The notes under the pieces are model-generated. The model did no database searches, was not told the origin of the DNA, and saw nothing but the letters and a program-made list of their open reading frames with translations. The translations under genes and the position numbers were made by a program. Of a DNA stretch of 64,000 nt, positions 34,472 to 43,398 are shown piece after piece. The stretch is taken from positions 1 to 64,000 of the forward strand of contig JBFWXB010000012.1 of assembly GCA_050187875.1 (NCBI GenBank), given 5' to 3'. Each line of letters begins with the position of its first letter. Position 1 is the stretch's first letter. Source of the stretch: JAFKKS01 sp050187875. Its GTDB lineage: Bacteria > Pseudomonadota > Alphaproteobacteria > Rhizobiales > Xanthobacteraceae.

Positions 34472-35535
34472 GTGCGCTCACCTTGCGCGGCATCGAGAAG
34501 CGCTTCGCCGATTTCGTCGCCGTGCGCGACTTCAATCTCGAAATGGCGAGCGGCGAATTCGTCTCGCTGCTCGGCCCTTCCGGCTGCGGCAAGACGACGA
34601 CGCTGCGCATGATTGCAGGCTTCATGGACCCGACCGCGGGCGTCATCGAAGTCGACGGACGCGAGATGTCCTCCGCGCAAGGCTCCCTGCCGCCGGAGAA
34701 GCGCGGCATGTCGATGATCTTCCAGAGTTACGCCGTGTGGCCCAACATGACGGTCGCGGAGAACGTCGCCTTCGGCCTGAAGCTGCGCAAGCTCTCGCGC
34801 GCGGAGGTCGAGGAGCGCACCCGCCGCATGCTCGAGATCGTACAGATGGGGCATCTCGCGGGGCGCTATCCGGCGGAGCTTTCCGGCGGACAGCAGCAAC
34901 GTGTGGCGCTCGCGCGTGCGCTCGTCATCCAGCCGGCGGTGCTCCTTCTCGATGAGCCACTCTCGAACCTCGACGCCAATCTGCGCGAGGAGATGCGCTT
35001 CGAAATCCGCCGCCTGCACGATGAGTTCAAGATCACCACCGTTTACGTTACACACGATCAAAGCGAGGCGATGGTCGCGTCCGACCGCATCGCGGTGATG
35101 AACCAGGGGCGGGTCGAGCAGATCGACGCGCCGCACGCGCTCTACACCGCGCCGAAGACGCGCTTCGTTGCCGGCTTCATCGGGCGCACCAACTTCATCG
35201 AGGGCAAGCTTGACGGCGGCGACATCGATTGCGATGGCTTTTCGATCCCGCGCGGCGCCTTGACCCTGCCGGAAGGAACGAACGGCACGGTCACGCTTTC
35301 GGTGCGGCCGCAGGCGATGCGCCTGACGCGGTCCGCGCAAGACGGCAACGGCACCTTCGGATTCCAGGCAAAAATCGTCGAGCGCGCTTATCTAGGCGAG
35401 TTCTGGACTTACGGCGTCGTCCCGGCGAATGGGGGAGGGAAGCTCAAGGTTTCGACGCCGCCGCTCGACACGTTCGCTATCGACGACAGCGTCTGGCTTG
35501 AATTCGACCCGCGGCAGATGGCGGTCATCGGCTGA
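34468..35535 (+). CDS. ABC transporter ATP-binding protein (FbpC/PotA type)
   Basis: A 355-residue ATPase. Walker A is GPSGCGKTT, the signature is LSGGQQQRVALARAL, Walker B is VLLLDEPLSNLDANLRE, and the H-loop is VTHDQSEAM. A C-terminal TOBE domain (about residues 265-350) follows the ATPase core. It powers the upstream permease. Its start ATG overlaps the permease stop (ATGA). Confidence 0.95.
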   Translation: MSALTLRGIEKRFADFVAVRDFNLEMASGEFVSLLGPSGCGKTTTLRMIAGFMDPTAGVIEVDGREMSSAQGSLPPEKRGMSMIFQSYAVWPNMTVAENVAFGLKLRKLSRAEVEERTRRMLEIVQMGHLAGRYPAELSGGQQQRVALARALVIQPAVLLLDEPLSNLDANLREEMRFEIRRLHDEFKITTVYVTHDQSEAMVASDRIAVMNQGRVEQIDAPHALYTAPKTRFVAGFIGRTNFIEGKLDGGDIDCDGFSIPRGALTLPEGTNGTVTLSVRPQAMRLTRSAQDGNGTFGFQAKIVERAYLGEFWTYGVVPANGGGKLKVSTPPLDTFAIDDSVWLEFDPRQMAVIG

Positions 35536-35639
35536 GAGCGAGGCGAATCTCGCTCGTAGGCTGGATGCCGCGATTGACCGTTGCCGCGACGTGTCGCAGT
35601 CTTGCTCACAGAAACAAAAAAGCCATTGGGGAGGAGATC

Positions 35640-36686
35640 ATGCAGGTCATAAAGGTGATGTGCGCTGCACTTATTTTGTGCGGCGCAGAAGTCCTACCGC
35701 AGGCCCAAGCTGCCGATAATCCGACCGTGACCTGGAACCTGTCGACCTGGGGGCCGCCGCGGGCGTTCACTGCGGGCGTGGAAGCGCTCGCGAAATACGT
35801 CGAAAGCGAATCCGGCGGAAAGTTTACGATCAAGATCCATTACGGCGAGGAGCTTGGAAAGGCAGCGGACAATCTCGACAACATCAAACTCGGCGTTTTC
35901 GAGATTGCTCAGATTTGCTCCGGCTATCATCCGGGCAAGAATCCGGCGATCACTGTCCTCGATTTGCCTGCGCTGCCGCTCGCGGATCCCGATGTTCATG
36001 CGCGCGTTCACGAGGCGCTCTTCAAGCATCCGGCGATCGTCAATGAATTCAAGCGTTGGAATGCGATGGTGTTCATGTCGGTGCTGCAACCGCAGTCCGA
36101 GATCATGGGCACGGGCGAGCCACCCACTAGGATGGAGGATTTCAAGGGCATGCGGGTGCGTGCGCTCGGCGGCACCGGTGACGCGCTCAGGAATCTGGGT
36201 GCCGTGCCGACGTCGGTTCCGGCGCCGGAAGTCTACAACGCCCTCGAGCGTGGCGTCTTTCGCGCGGCCGCGTTTCCCTACACCTATGCTTTCGCGTCGT
36301 ACAAACTGCCGGAAATTTCCAAATGGTACACGACGAACCTTGCGCCGGGAGCGAATAACTGCCCGACCGTCGTGGGCCTCGACGCGTTGAAGGCATTGCC
36401 TGCAAACTATCGTGAGATGCTCGAGAAGGGGCGGCTGAAGGCCTATGAGGCGCTCAAGGCGGCGCAAAAGGTCATCGACGAAAAGAACCTCGCCGACTGG
36501 AAAAAGCGCGGGCTCACTGCGATCAAATATTCGGACGCCGAACTGAAGAGGTTCCTCGATATGGGGGCGAAGCCGGTTTGGGCGACCTGGGTGAAGGCGT
36601 CGGCGGCGAAGGGCATTCCCGCCCAAGAACTGCTCGACCAGGTTCTTGCCGAAGCCGATAAGGCGAAGAAAGAGCTCGGGAAATAG
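35640..36686 (+). CDS. TRAP transporter substrate-binding protein (DctP family)
   Basis: A 348-residue periplasmic protein with signal peptide ending PQAQA. The DctP core shows TWNLSTWGPPRAFTAGVEALAKYVES at the start and the conserved Arg segment MRVRALGGTGDALRNLGA. ATG 35640 follows GAGGAG. It begins a six-gene co-directional run: dctPQM then pxpABC. DctP6/DctP7 of Bordetella pertussis are known to bind pyroglutamate, so 5-oxoproline is a reasonable guess for the ligand. Confidence 0.92.
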   Translation: MQVIKVMCAALILCGAEVLPQAQAADNPTVTWNLSTWGPPRAFTAGVEALAKYVESESGGKFTIKIHYGEELGKAADNLDNIKLGVFEIAQICSGYHPGKNPAITVLDLPALPLADPDVHARVHEALFKHPAIVNEFKRWNAMVFMSVLQPQSEIMGTGEPPTRMEDFKGMRVRALGGTGDALRNLGAVPTSVPAPEVYNALERGVFRAAAFPYTYAFASYKLPEISKWYTTNLAPGANNCPTVVGLDALKALPANYREMLEKGRLKAYEALKAAQKVIDEKNLADWKKRGLTAIKYSDAELKRFLDMGAKPVWATWVKASAAKGIPAQELLDQVLAEADKAKKELGK

Positions 36687-36727
36687 GCGGGTGGCGGCGA
36701 TCGGCGCGAACCGCTGAGAGAAGGCCG

Positions 36728-37360
36728 ATGAGGGACGGCAACGGAGTGGGCTTGGGTGCGGCGCTGCTTGCGGGAGCGGATCGCGCGTTGCGCGTCGTCG
36801 AGTTCGCGACGGCGGTTTTCGCAGGCGTTGTCATCTTCTTCGTGATGTGTATCGGCGTTGCGGAGATCTTTTCCCGCAAGCTTTTCAATTTCCCGCTCTA
36901 CGGCCAGCTCGATCTGATCGAGCTGACCATGACGAGCTATACAATTCTGCCGATCTCCTATTGCTGGCGTGCGGCCGGGCATATCCGCGTTGATCTTGTC
37001 ATCGATCTTTTCCAGGGGCGCCGTCGCTGGATCGCGGAACTGGTGACGACGGCGCTCGCGCTGGCGCTGCTGACCGCCATCCAACCCGGCGTTCTCCATT
37101 TCTTCGAGAATGCGTGGGAGATCGGCGACTCGACGATCAATACACAGTGGCCGACATGGCCTGCGAAGGCCGTGCCGGTCATCGGCTTTGCCATTCTCTG
37201 GCTGCGCCTCGTCATCGAGACGCTCGCATATCTGCGTCTCGTCGTGGACCCGCAGGCGCAGCCGATCGCAATTCCCGAACATCATGACATCGTCGCTGAC
37301 ATGGTGAATGAGGCGAAGGCGATTGCGCCCGCAAGCCCTGACCTCGACGGCGGGCGCTGA
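36728..37360 (+). CDS. TRAP transporter small permease (DctQ family)
   Basis: A 210-residue four-segment membrane protein. The family segment is ISYCWRAAGHIRVDLVIDLFQGRRRW at about residues 76-101, and VIFFVMCIGVAEIFSRKLFNFPLYGQLDLIEL precedes it. It bridges the binding protein and DctM. Its TGA overlaps the ATG of the dctM gene. Confidence 0.92.
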   Translation: MRDGNGVGLGAALLAGADRALRVVEFATAVFAGVVIFFVMCIGVAEIFSRKLFNFPLYGQLDLIELTMTSYTILPISYCWRAAGHIRVDLVIDLFQGRRRWIAELVTTALALALLTAIQPGVLHFFENAWEIGDSTINTQWPTWPAKAVPVIGFAILWLRLVIETLAYLRLVVDPQAQPIAIPEHHDIVADMVNEAKAIAPASPDLDGGR

Positions 37361-38667
37361 TGCTGCCCATCCATTACGGTCTCATTGGAATGGCGGCGCT
37401 GGCGATCCTCATCGCGCTCGGCGTGCGCATTTTCGTCGCTGCAGGCCTCGTTGGCTTTTGCGGACTGTGGGCGTTGCTCGGTTTTTCCAAAGCCGTCGGG
37501 ATCGCTGGTCACATTCCCTATTCCGACACGACCAACTATGCGCTCTCGGTCCTCCCGCTCTTCATCTTGATCGGGCATCTCGCGCATCATGCCGGCATCG
37601 TGCAGGGCGCATATAGGTGTGCCCGTAACTGGCTCGGCTGGTTGCCGGGTGGCCTTGGCATCGCAACGGTGTTTGCCGCGGCCGGCTTCGCTGCGGTGTC
37701 AGGTGCGAGCACCGCGACGGCTGCCGTCTTCAGCCGGATCGCGCTCCCGGAACTGCTCCGATACAAGTATCATCCGAGCCTTGCGGCCGCGGTCGTTGCC
37801 GCGGGCGGCACGCTTGCGTCGCTCATTCCGCCGTCGGCGATCATGGTCGTCTACGGCATCATCACCGAAACGTCGATCGGCGGCTTGCTGCTCGCCGGCT
37901 TTATTCCGGGCGTGATTTCGGCGTTCCTTTACGCCGCGACCATCCTGGTGCGCTTCTATTTTAATCCCTCGCTCGGCGAGCCGGTTGTGGGCGCCACATG
38001 GGCCGATCGCTTGGGAACCCTGCATGAGATTCTGCCGATCGTGCTCGTGATCGGCGTGGTTATCGGCGGCATGTATACCGGCTGGGCCACGCCCACCGAG
38101 GTCGGCGCGCTCGGCGCCTTCATCATCTTCGTGATGGCGTTGATGCGCCGCACGCTGACCGGCAAGGCGCTGCTGCACTCGCTGATCGACACGGCGAAGC
38201 TCGGCGTGATGATCTTCTCCATCGTGTGGGGCGTGCTGGTCTTTGTCCGCTTTCTTGCGTTCGCGGGCATTTCAGCATCGTTTCAAGGCTGGGTCTTGGC
38301 GCTCGGGGTGTCGCCTTATCTGGTCCTGCTCAGCATCATTCTCCTTTACATTGTCCTCGGCATGTTCATGGACGGCATCGGCATGCTGCTGCTGACCTTG
38401 CCGGTGATTTTCCCTTTGATGGTCAAGCTTGGGTTCGATCCGATTTGGTTCGGCATCATCGTCGTCAAGATGGTCGAGGTCGGACTTTTGACACCGCCTG
38501 TGGGGCTGAACTGCTATGTCGTTGCCGGCGTGCGGCCAGACATTCCCCTGCAACAGATTTTCCGCGGCGTCTGGCCGTTTGTTGTCGCCGATCTTATCTG
38601 CGTGTTGGTCTTCACGCTCTTCCCCGGTATCGTCACATTCCTGCCCGATCTCGTGATGGGAAAGTGA
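37360..38667 (+). CDS. TRAP transporter large permease (DctM family)
   Basis: A 435-residue membrane protein with about twelve segments. DctM motifs include ASTATAAVFSRIALPELLR, GGTLASLIPPSAIMVVYGI, GWATPTEVGALGAF and the C-terminal GLLTPPVGLNCYVVAGV. It forms the transport channel with DctQ and is cotranscribed with the pxp genes 41 bases downstream. Confidence 0.95.
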   Translation: MLPIHYGLIGMAALAILIALGVRIFVAAGLVGFCGLWALLGFSKAVGIAGHIPYSDTTNYALSVLPLFILIGHLAHHAGIVQGAYRCARNWLGWLPGGLGIATVFAAAGFAAVSGASTATAAVFSRIALPELLRYKYHPSLAAAVVAAGGTLASLIPPSAIMVVYGIITETSIGGLLLAGFIPGVISAFLYAATILVRFYFNPSLGEPVVGATWADRLGTLHEILPIVLVIGVVIGGMYTGWATPTEVGALGAFIIFVMALMRRTLTGKALLHSLIDTAKLGVMIFSIVWGVLVFVRFLAFAGISASFQGWVLALGVSPYLVLLSIILLYIVLGMFMDGIGMLLLTLPVIFPLMVKLGFDPIWFGIIVVKMVEVGLLTPPVGLNCYVVAGVRPDIPLQQIFRGVWPFVVADLICVLVFTLFPGIVTFLPDLVMGK

Positions 38668-38708
38668 CTTGCGCCAGGCGGCAGACGGCGCAACGGAAAG
38701 GTCGGCGC

Positions 38709-39476
38709 ATGAAGACGATAGACATCAATTCCGATCTCGCGGAGGGATACGGGGTCGCCTATACGGCGGGTGACGACGACGCGATGCTCTCGATCGTGAC
38801 CTCGGCGAACGTTGCGTGCGGCTTTCACGCCGGCGATCCGGAGATCATGGCGCGCACGTTCAAGACGGCGAAGGAGCGCGGCGTCGCGATTGGTGCGCAT
38901 CCCGGCTTTCCCGATCTGTGGGGGTTCGGACGCCGCCGCCTACCTTACAGCCTCCCGGAGATCGAACGGATCATCGCTTATCAGCTCGGCGCGGCGCAGG
39001 CGTTGGCGACCTATTCCGGCCACCGCATCACCTTCGTGAAGGGGCATGGCGCGATCGGCAACATGACCGAGGTCGATCGTTCGGTGGCCGATGCTGTCGT
39101 GCGCGCCGTCAAGGCCGTCGATCCGTCGCTCATCATGCTGACGATCGCGCGCAGCAAGCAGGTCGAGGCGGCGGAGGGCGCAGGCCTGCATTTCATCTCC
39201 GAGATCTATGCGGATCGCGGTTATGGTCCCGACGGCACGATGATCCCGCGCGGCCAGCCCGGTGCGCTCATCGCCGACCCGAAAGAAGCCGCCGACCGCG
39301 TGGTCGCAATGGCGACGGAAAACGCCGTCATCGCCGTCGACGGCACGCGCTTGCCGACCGAGGTGCGCTCCGTCTGTGTGCATGGCGATTCGCCGCATGC
39401 CGTCGGCACCGCGCGGCTTATACGTCAACGGCTGGAGGCGGCCGGTTTCACGGTCGCGCCGTTCTCGCCAGTCTGA
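38709..39476 (+). CDS. pxpA: 5-oxoprolinase subunit A (LamB/YcsF family)
   Basis: A 255-residue protein of the LamB/YcsF family. The start MKTIDINSDLAEGYGVAY and the motifs SANVACGFHAGDPEIM and GAHPGFPDLWGFGRR are diagnostic. PxpA with PxpB and PxpC cleaves 5-oxoproline (pyroglutamate) to glutamate using ATP. ATG 38709 is the real start; a much longer in-frame reading upstream would overlap dctM. It is followed directly by pxpB and pxpC. Confidence 0.95.
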   Translation: MKTIDINSDLAEGYGVAYTAGDDDAMLSIVTSANVACGFHAGDPEIMARTFKTAKERGVAIGAHPGFPDLWGFGRRRLPYSLPEIERIIAYQLGAAQALATYSGHRITFVKGHGAIGNMTEVDRSVADAVVRAVKAVDPSLIMLTIARSKQVEAAEGAGLHFISEIYADRGYGPDGTMIPRGQPGALIADPKEAADRVVAMATENAVIAVDGTRLPTEVRSVCVHGDSPHAVGTARLIRQRLEAAGFTVAPFSPV

Positions 39477-39486
39477 CGGGTCGCTC

Positions 39487-40212
39487 ATGGCCGAGGCCGC
39501 TTACCGTTTTCTCGATGCCGGCGAGACGGCGCTAGTCGTCGAGTTCGGCACGACGGTCGATCCGCAGATCAACGACCGCGTGCTCGCGCTCGACGCCGCG
39601 TTTGCGGCGCTCCAGCTCGCGGGCGTGCGCGAGACGGTGCCGACCTATCGTTCGCTGATGATCCATTACGACCCGCTGGTCATCAGTCGCGGTGCGCTCA
39701 TCGATGCGGTCCAAAAAGTCGAAGCGGCGCCGGAGATCGCGTCCAGGCCGAAGAACCATTGGATGATCCCCTGCTGCTACGCGCCCGAATACGCCGAGGA
39801 CCTCGCGCGCATCGCCGAGATGACGAAGCTCTCGCAGGAGCGCGTCGTCGCGCTGCATACGTCCGCGCGATATCGCGTTTACATGTACGGTTTCGCGCCG
39901 GGCTTCTGCTATCTCGGCGGCGTGCCGAAGGAACTCATCGTCTCGCGGCGCGAAACGCCGCGGCCGCCGCACCCGACCAATGTCGTGCTGCTCGGCGGCG
40001 GTTTGACGCTGATCACGACGTTCTCGATGCCGACCGGCTGGTGGATCATCGGGCGCAGCCCTGAGCGGATGTTTTCGCTCAAGCGTGAGCGCAACTTCCT
40101 GGTCGAGGTCGGCGACACGCTGCAGTTCGCGCCGGTTGATGCCGCGACCTTCGCGTCGCTCGATGCGCGCGCCGAAGCGGGCGAGGTCGTCTCGCAGAAG
40201 GCGGCGGCATGA
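39487..40212 (+). CDS. pxpB: 5-oxoprolinase subunit B (KipI-like)
   Basis: A 241-residue PxpB/KipI protein. The early segment ETALVVEFGTTVDPQINDRV and the later GFAPGFCYLGGVPKEL and RRETPRPP motifs are typical of the family. It is one part of the three-subunit 5-oxoprolinase. ATG 39487 is 10 bases after pxpA, and the end overlaps pxpC by four bases. Confidence 0.94.
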   Translation: MAEAAYRFLDAGETALVVEFGTTVDPQINDRVLALDAAFAALQLAGVRETVPTYRSLMIHYDPLVISRGALIDAVQKVEAAPEIASRPKNHWMIPCCYAPEYAEDLARIAEMTKLSQERVVALHTSARYRVYMYGFAPGFCYLGGVPKELIVSRRETPRPPHPTNVVLLGGGLTLITTFSMPTGWWIIGRSPERMFSLKRERNFLVEVGDTLQFAPVDAATFASLDARAEAGEVVSQKAAA

Positions 40213-41222
40213 GCGCGACGCTGCGCATTCTCGCGGCCGGGCCCGGCGTCACGATCCAGGATCGCGGACGCAACGGCTATCTGCGCTTCGGGGCTTCGGA
40301 GGCCGGTGCGATGGATCGACTGGCCTACCGCATCGCCAATCGCGCGGTCGGTTCACCGATGGATTCGCCGGCGCTCGAGGTCTCGAACGGTGGCGTCGAG
40401 GTGAGCGTCGAGGGTGCGCCGGTGTCGATCGGCGTCGCGGGAGGCGCCTTCAACGTCGCGCTCGACGGACGTCCGATGCCAACGGCCTGCGTCGTGCCGC
40501 TGGAGCCCGGGATGCGACTTTCCGTTCGCGCGGGCTCCGCGGGGTCGTGGTGTTATCTCGCGCCCGCCGCCCGCATCGATGTCGCGCCGATGCTCGGCTC
40601 GATCGCCACGCATACGCGCACCGCCCTCGGCGGCCTCGGTGGCCGTCCGCTGGCGACCGGGGATGCCTTGCCGCTTTTCGAGCCGCACATAATTCTCGGC
40701 GGGGCGGCGGAGATCGTCGCGCCGTCCGCCCATCGTGACGGCGGCCCCATTCGCGTGATCCTCGGTCCGCAGGATGATTTCTTCGCGCCCGATCAGATCG
40801 ACGCGTTCCTGCGCGGCCCGTGGACGGTCTCGGCCCGCAGCGACCGCATGGCCTACATGCTGGACGGGCCGAAGCTCACCCACGCCAAGGGCTTCAACAT
40901 CGTCTCCGACGGCATCGCCATGGGCGCGATCCAGGTGCCGGGCGCCGGGCAGCCCGTGGTGCTGATGGCGGACCGGCAGCCGACCGGCGGCTATCCGAAG
41001 ATCGCGAATGTCATCGGCGTCGATCTCGGGCGGCTTGCGCAGATGCGTCCTGGCGACATGCTTCAGTTCACCGCGGTGACGGTCGAGGAGGCAGTCGCCG
41101 CACGGCGGCAGGAAGCGCGGCTTGTTGCCGAACCCGTCACGCTCGCGCCGCTTGTCCGCACCGATCTCTCGTCCGAATTTCTGCTTGGCCTCAATCTCGT
41201 CGATGGCGTGACGGCGGCCTAA
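40209..41222 (+). CDS. pxpC: 5-oxoprolinase subunit C (KipA-like, biotin-dependent carboxyltransferase family name)
   Basis: A 337-residue PxpC/KipA protein: AAGPGVTIQDRGRNGYLRFGASEAGAMD near the start, then GPQDDFFAPDQIDAFL and QPTGGYPKIANVIGVDLGRLAQMRPGD. Many databases name this family an allophanate hydrolase subunit 2, but in the pxpABC setting it is the third 5-oxoprolinase subunit. It overlaps pxpB (ATGA). Confidence 0.94.
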   Translation: MSATLRILAAGPGVTIQDRGRNGYLRFGASEAGAMDRLAYRIANRAVGSPMDSPALEVSNGGVEVSVEGAPVSIGVAGGAFNVALDGRPMPTACVVPLEPGMRLSVRAGSAGSWCYLAPAARIDVAPMLGSIATHTRTALGGLGGRPLATGDALPLFEPHIILGGAAEIVAPSAHRDGGPIRVILGPQDDFFAPDQIDAFLRGPWTVSARSDRMAYMLDGPKLTHAKGFNIVSDGIAMGAIQVPGAGQPVVLMADRQPTGGYPKIANVIGVDLGRLAQMRPGDMLQFTAVTVEEAVAARRQEARLVAEPVTLAPLVRTDLSSEFLLGLNLVDGVTAA

Positions 41223-41248
41223 ACGACGCCTGAGCGCTTCAGTAAGGC

Positions 41249-41344
41249 TGTCATGCCCGCGCAGGCGGGCATCCAGTACGCCTCGGCCAACCTTTGATCC
41301 GAAACGCTGCGGCGTACTGGGTCCCCGCCTTCGCGGGGACGACA
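41249..41344. repeat. Palindromic intergenic repeat, family A copy 4 (inverted orientation)
   Basis: It is the reverse complement of the arrangement at 2,360: first ATGCCCGCGCAGGCGGGCAT and CCAGTACGCC, then GGCGTACTGGG and GTCCCCGCCTTCGCGGGGAC. It lies between the convergent pxpC and NdvA-like genes. Confidence 0.85.
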
Positions 41345-41353
41345 ATCTGGAGA

Positions 41354-43198
41354 TCAATAATCTTGCGGGACCGCTTCGCTCGCGGGCGTTACGGCCGGCG
41401 CCAGGAACTGCGCGCGCGCGAGCTCCGCGAAACGGCCGCCTTTTTCTATCAATTCGTCGAAGGTGCCCGTCTCGATGATGCGGCCGTGATCGAACATCAG
41501 TACGCGGTCGGCGTTGCGGATCGTTGCCAGACGATGCGCGATGACGAAGGTGGTGCGACCCTTCACCACCTCGTTGAGCGCGGCCTGGACCTTCGCCTCG
41601 GTCGCCGCGTCCATGGCGCTCGTCGCCTCGTCGAGGATGAGGATTGGCGGATTTTTGAGGAGCGCCCGCGCGATCGAGAGGCGCTGGCGCTCACCGCCGG
41701 AGAGGGAGCGGCCGCGCTCGCCGACATTGGCCTCGAAACCGCCAGGTGTTTGCTCGATGAAGTCGAGCGCCTGCCCGCGCCGCGCGGCGCCGCGCATTTC
41801 GGCGTCCGTCGCCTTCGGCTTTCCGACGCGGAGATTGTCGGCGATCGAGCGGTTGAAGAGGAGCGACTCCTGGAACACGACGCCGATATTCCCGCGTAGC
41901 GCCGATAGCTTGATGTCGCGGATGTCGCGGCCGTCGATGCGAATCGCGCCCACTTGCGGATCAAAGGCGCGATGGAGCAGGCCAAGGGCCGTCGACTTTC
42001 CCGCGCCGGTCGGTCCGACAAGCGCGATCGTCTCGCCGGGCTCGACCGTGAAGGTGAGATGCTCGGCGGCGGGTCGCTTGCCGTCATAGCTGAAGCCGAC
42101 ATCGTCGAACTCGACCCGCCCGACCATGCGTCCGGGGTCGACGGCGCCGGGCCGGTCGGCGACCGCGGGCGTCGTATCGAGCACCTTGAAGAAGTCGCGC
42201 AGCCGCGGCGCCTCCAATAGGATGCGATGGGTGAATCCGACGGCCTGCTCGAGGCGGTGGATCACCATGGTGGCGAAATTCATGAAGGCGACGATTTCGC
42301 CGATGGTGGCGAGGCCGCGCAGATGCAGCCAGGTGCCGAAGGCGATGATGGCAAGGATCGTGAAGGTTGTCGCGGCGCGCGAGAGCATCGCCGCGATCGC
42401 CCACCAGGAGAGGACGGGAATTTGCGCCGCGAGGAGCTGCTCGACCAGGCGCTTGAGGTCGGACACTTCCGTGTCGACGCGCGTGAAGCTCTGCACCAGC
42501 GCGATGTTGCCGAGCGTGTCGGAGGCGCGTTCGGCAACGTCCGAGTAGCGGCTCTCGACCGAGCTTTGCAGCTTCTCCGTCTTCGCGACCGTGATCGCGG
42601 TGAGGATTGCGAACACGACACAGAGCGCGATGAGCAGGATCGCGAGCCGCCAATTCAGATAGAGCGAGAGCGGCAGCAGGACGATGAGCGAGAGATAGGT
42701 CGACAGATGGTCGCGGAAGAATGCGACCCACAAGCCCCAGAGCGAGTCGGTCCCCTGCAGCATGATCTTCATCAGGCGGCCGGAATGCGTCGTCCCGTGA
42801 TAGGCGAGGGGAAGCTGGATCACGTGCTCGAAGAAATTCGTCACCATTGCCTGGCGTTGCCGGTGCGCGAGGCTGTCGGCATGCAGCGCGACGAGGGTCC
42901 CGAACACGATGGTGAGCAGGCCGAAAACGATCCAGGCCGCGATCAGCCCGGTGAGGCGGACCCAGATCTGCGAGTCCGAGGCGCCTTGCGTGCCGGTGAG
43001 CGTGTCGATGACGCGGCCGAACAAGATCGGCTCGGCGAACTGCGCGCCGACGACAAGGAGATTGCCAGCGACCAAAAGCCAGGCGAGCCGCCTCTCCGGC
43101 GCCAGCAGGCCGAGGACGCGGCGATAAAGCGCGAGCAGCGAGCGCAGGCTGTTGCGCGGCTGCCGGCCCTCCGGCTCAATGGCGTCTATCGAGGTCAT
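41354..43198 (-). CDS. ABC transporter NdvA/ChvA-like (cyclic beta-glucan exporter type)
   Basis: A 614-residue half-transporter. The six-segment membrane domain (residues about 30-320) carries the NdvA-like segments YHGTTHSGRLMKIMLQGTDSLWGLW and VQSFTRVDTEVSDLK. The ATPase domain shows Walker A GPTGAGKST, signature LSGGERQRLSIARAL and Walker B ILILDEATSAMD. NdvA proteins export cyclic beta-1,2-glucan to the periplasm. No ndvB synthase is nearby, so export of another glycan or lipid is possible. ATG 43198 with AAGGG is preferred to the in-frame start at 43219. Confidence 0.82.
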   Translation of the reverse strand: MTSIDAIEPEGRQPRNSLRSLLALYRRVLGLLAPERRLAWLLVAGNLLVVGAQFAEPILFGRVIDTLTGTQGASDSQIWVRLTGLIAAWIVFGLLTIVFGTLVALHADSLAHRQRQAMVTNFFEHVIQLPLAYHGTTHSGRLMKIMLQGTDSLWGLWVAFFRDHLSTYLSLIVLLPLSLYLNWRLAILLIALCVVFAILTAITVAKTEKLQSSVESRYSDVAERASDTLGNIALVQSFTRVDTEVSDLKRLVEQLLAAQIPVLSWWAIAAMLSRAATTFTILAIIAFGTWLHLRGLATIGEIVAFMNFATMVIHRLEQAVGFTHRILLEAPRLRDFFKVLDTTPAVADRPGAVDPGRMVGRVEFDDVGFSYDGKRPAAEHLTFTVEPGETIALVGPTGAGKSTALGLLHRAFDPQVGAIRIDGRDIRDIKLSALRGNIGVVFQESLLFNRSIADNLRVGKPKATDAEMRGAARRGQALDFIEQTPGGFEANVGERGRSLSGGERQRLSIARALLKNPPILILDEATSAMDAATEAKVQAALNEVVKGRTTFVIAHRLATIRNADRVLMFDHGRIIETGTFDELIEKGGRFAELARAQFLAPAVTPASEAVPQDY

Positions 43199-43398
43199 CG
43201 CGGCCCTTGCGCTCGCCATCCCACGGGCGCAGGCACGGCGTCAAGGCTGCATGTCTGCCACGTCCATGCCGTGCGTCCCGTTCCATTGACACCGTTCGGG
43301 CGAGAGGCAAACGTATTCGTCTTCCGAAGGTGCGGCCTGCGCTCGACATCCATCGCGCCGGCAATTTTCATGAAATGCGGGAGGGCTTCTTGGCGTCG

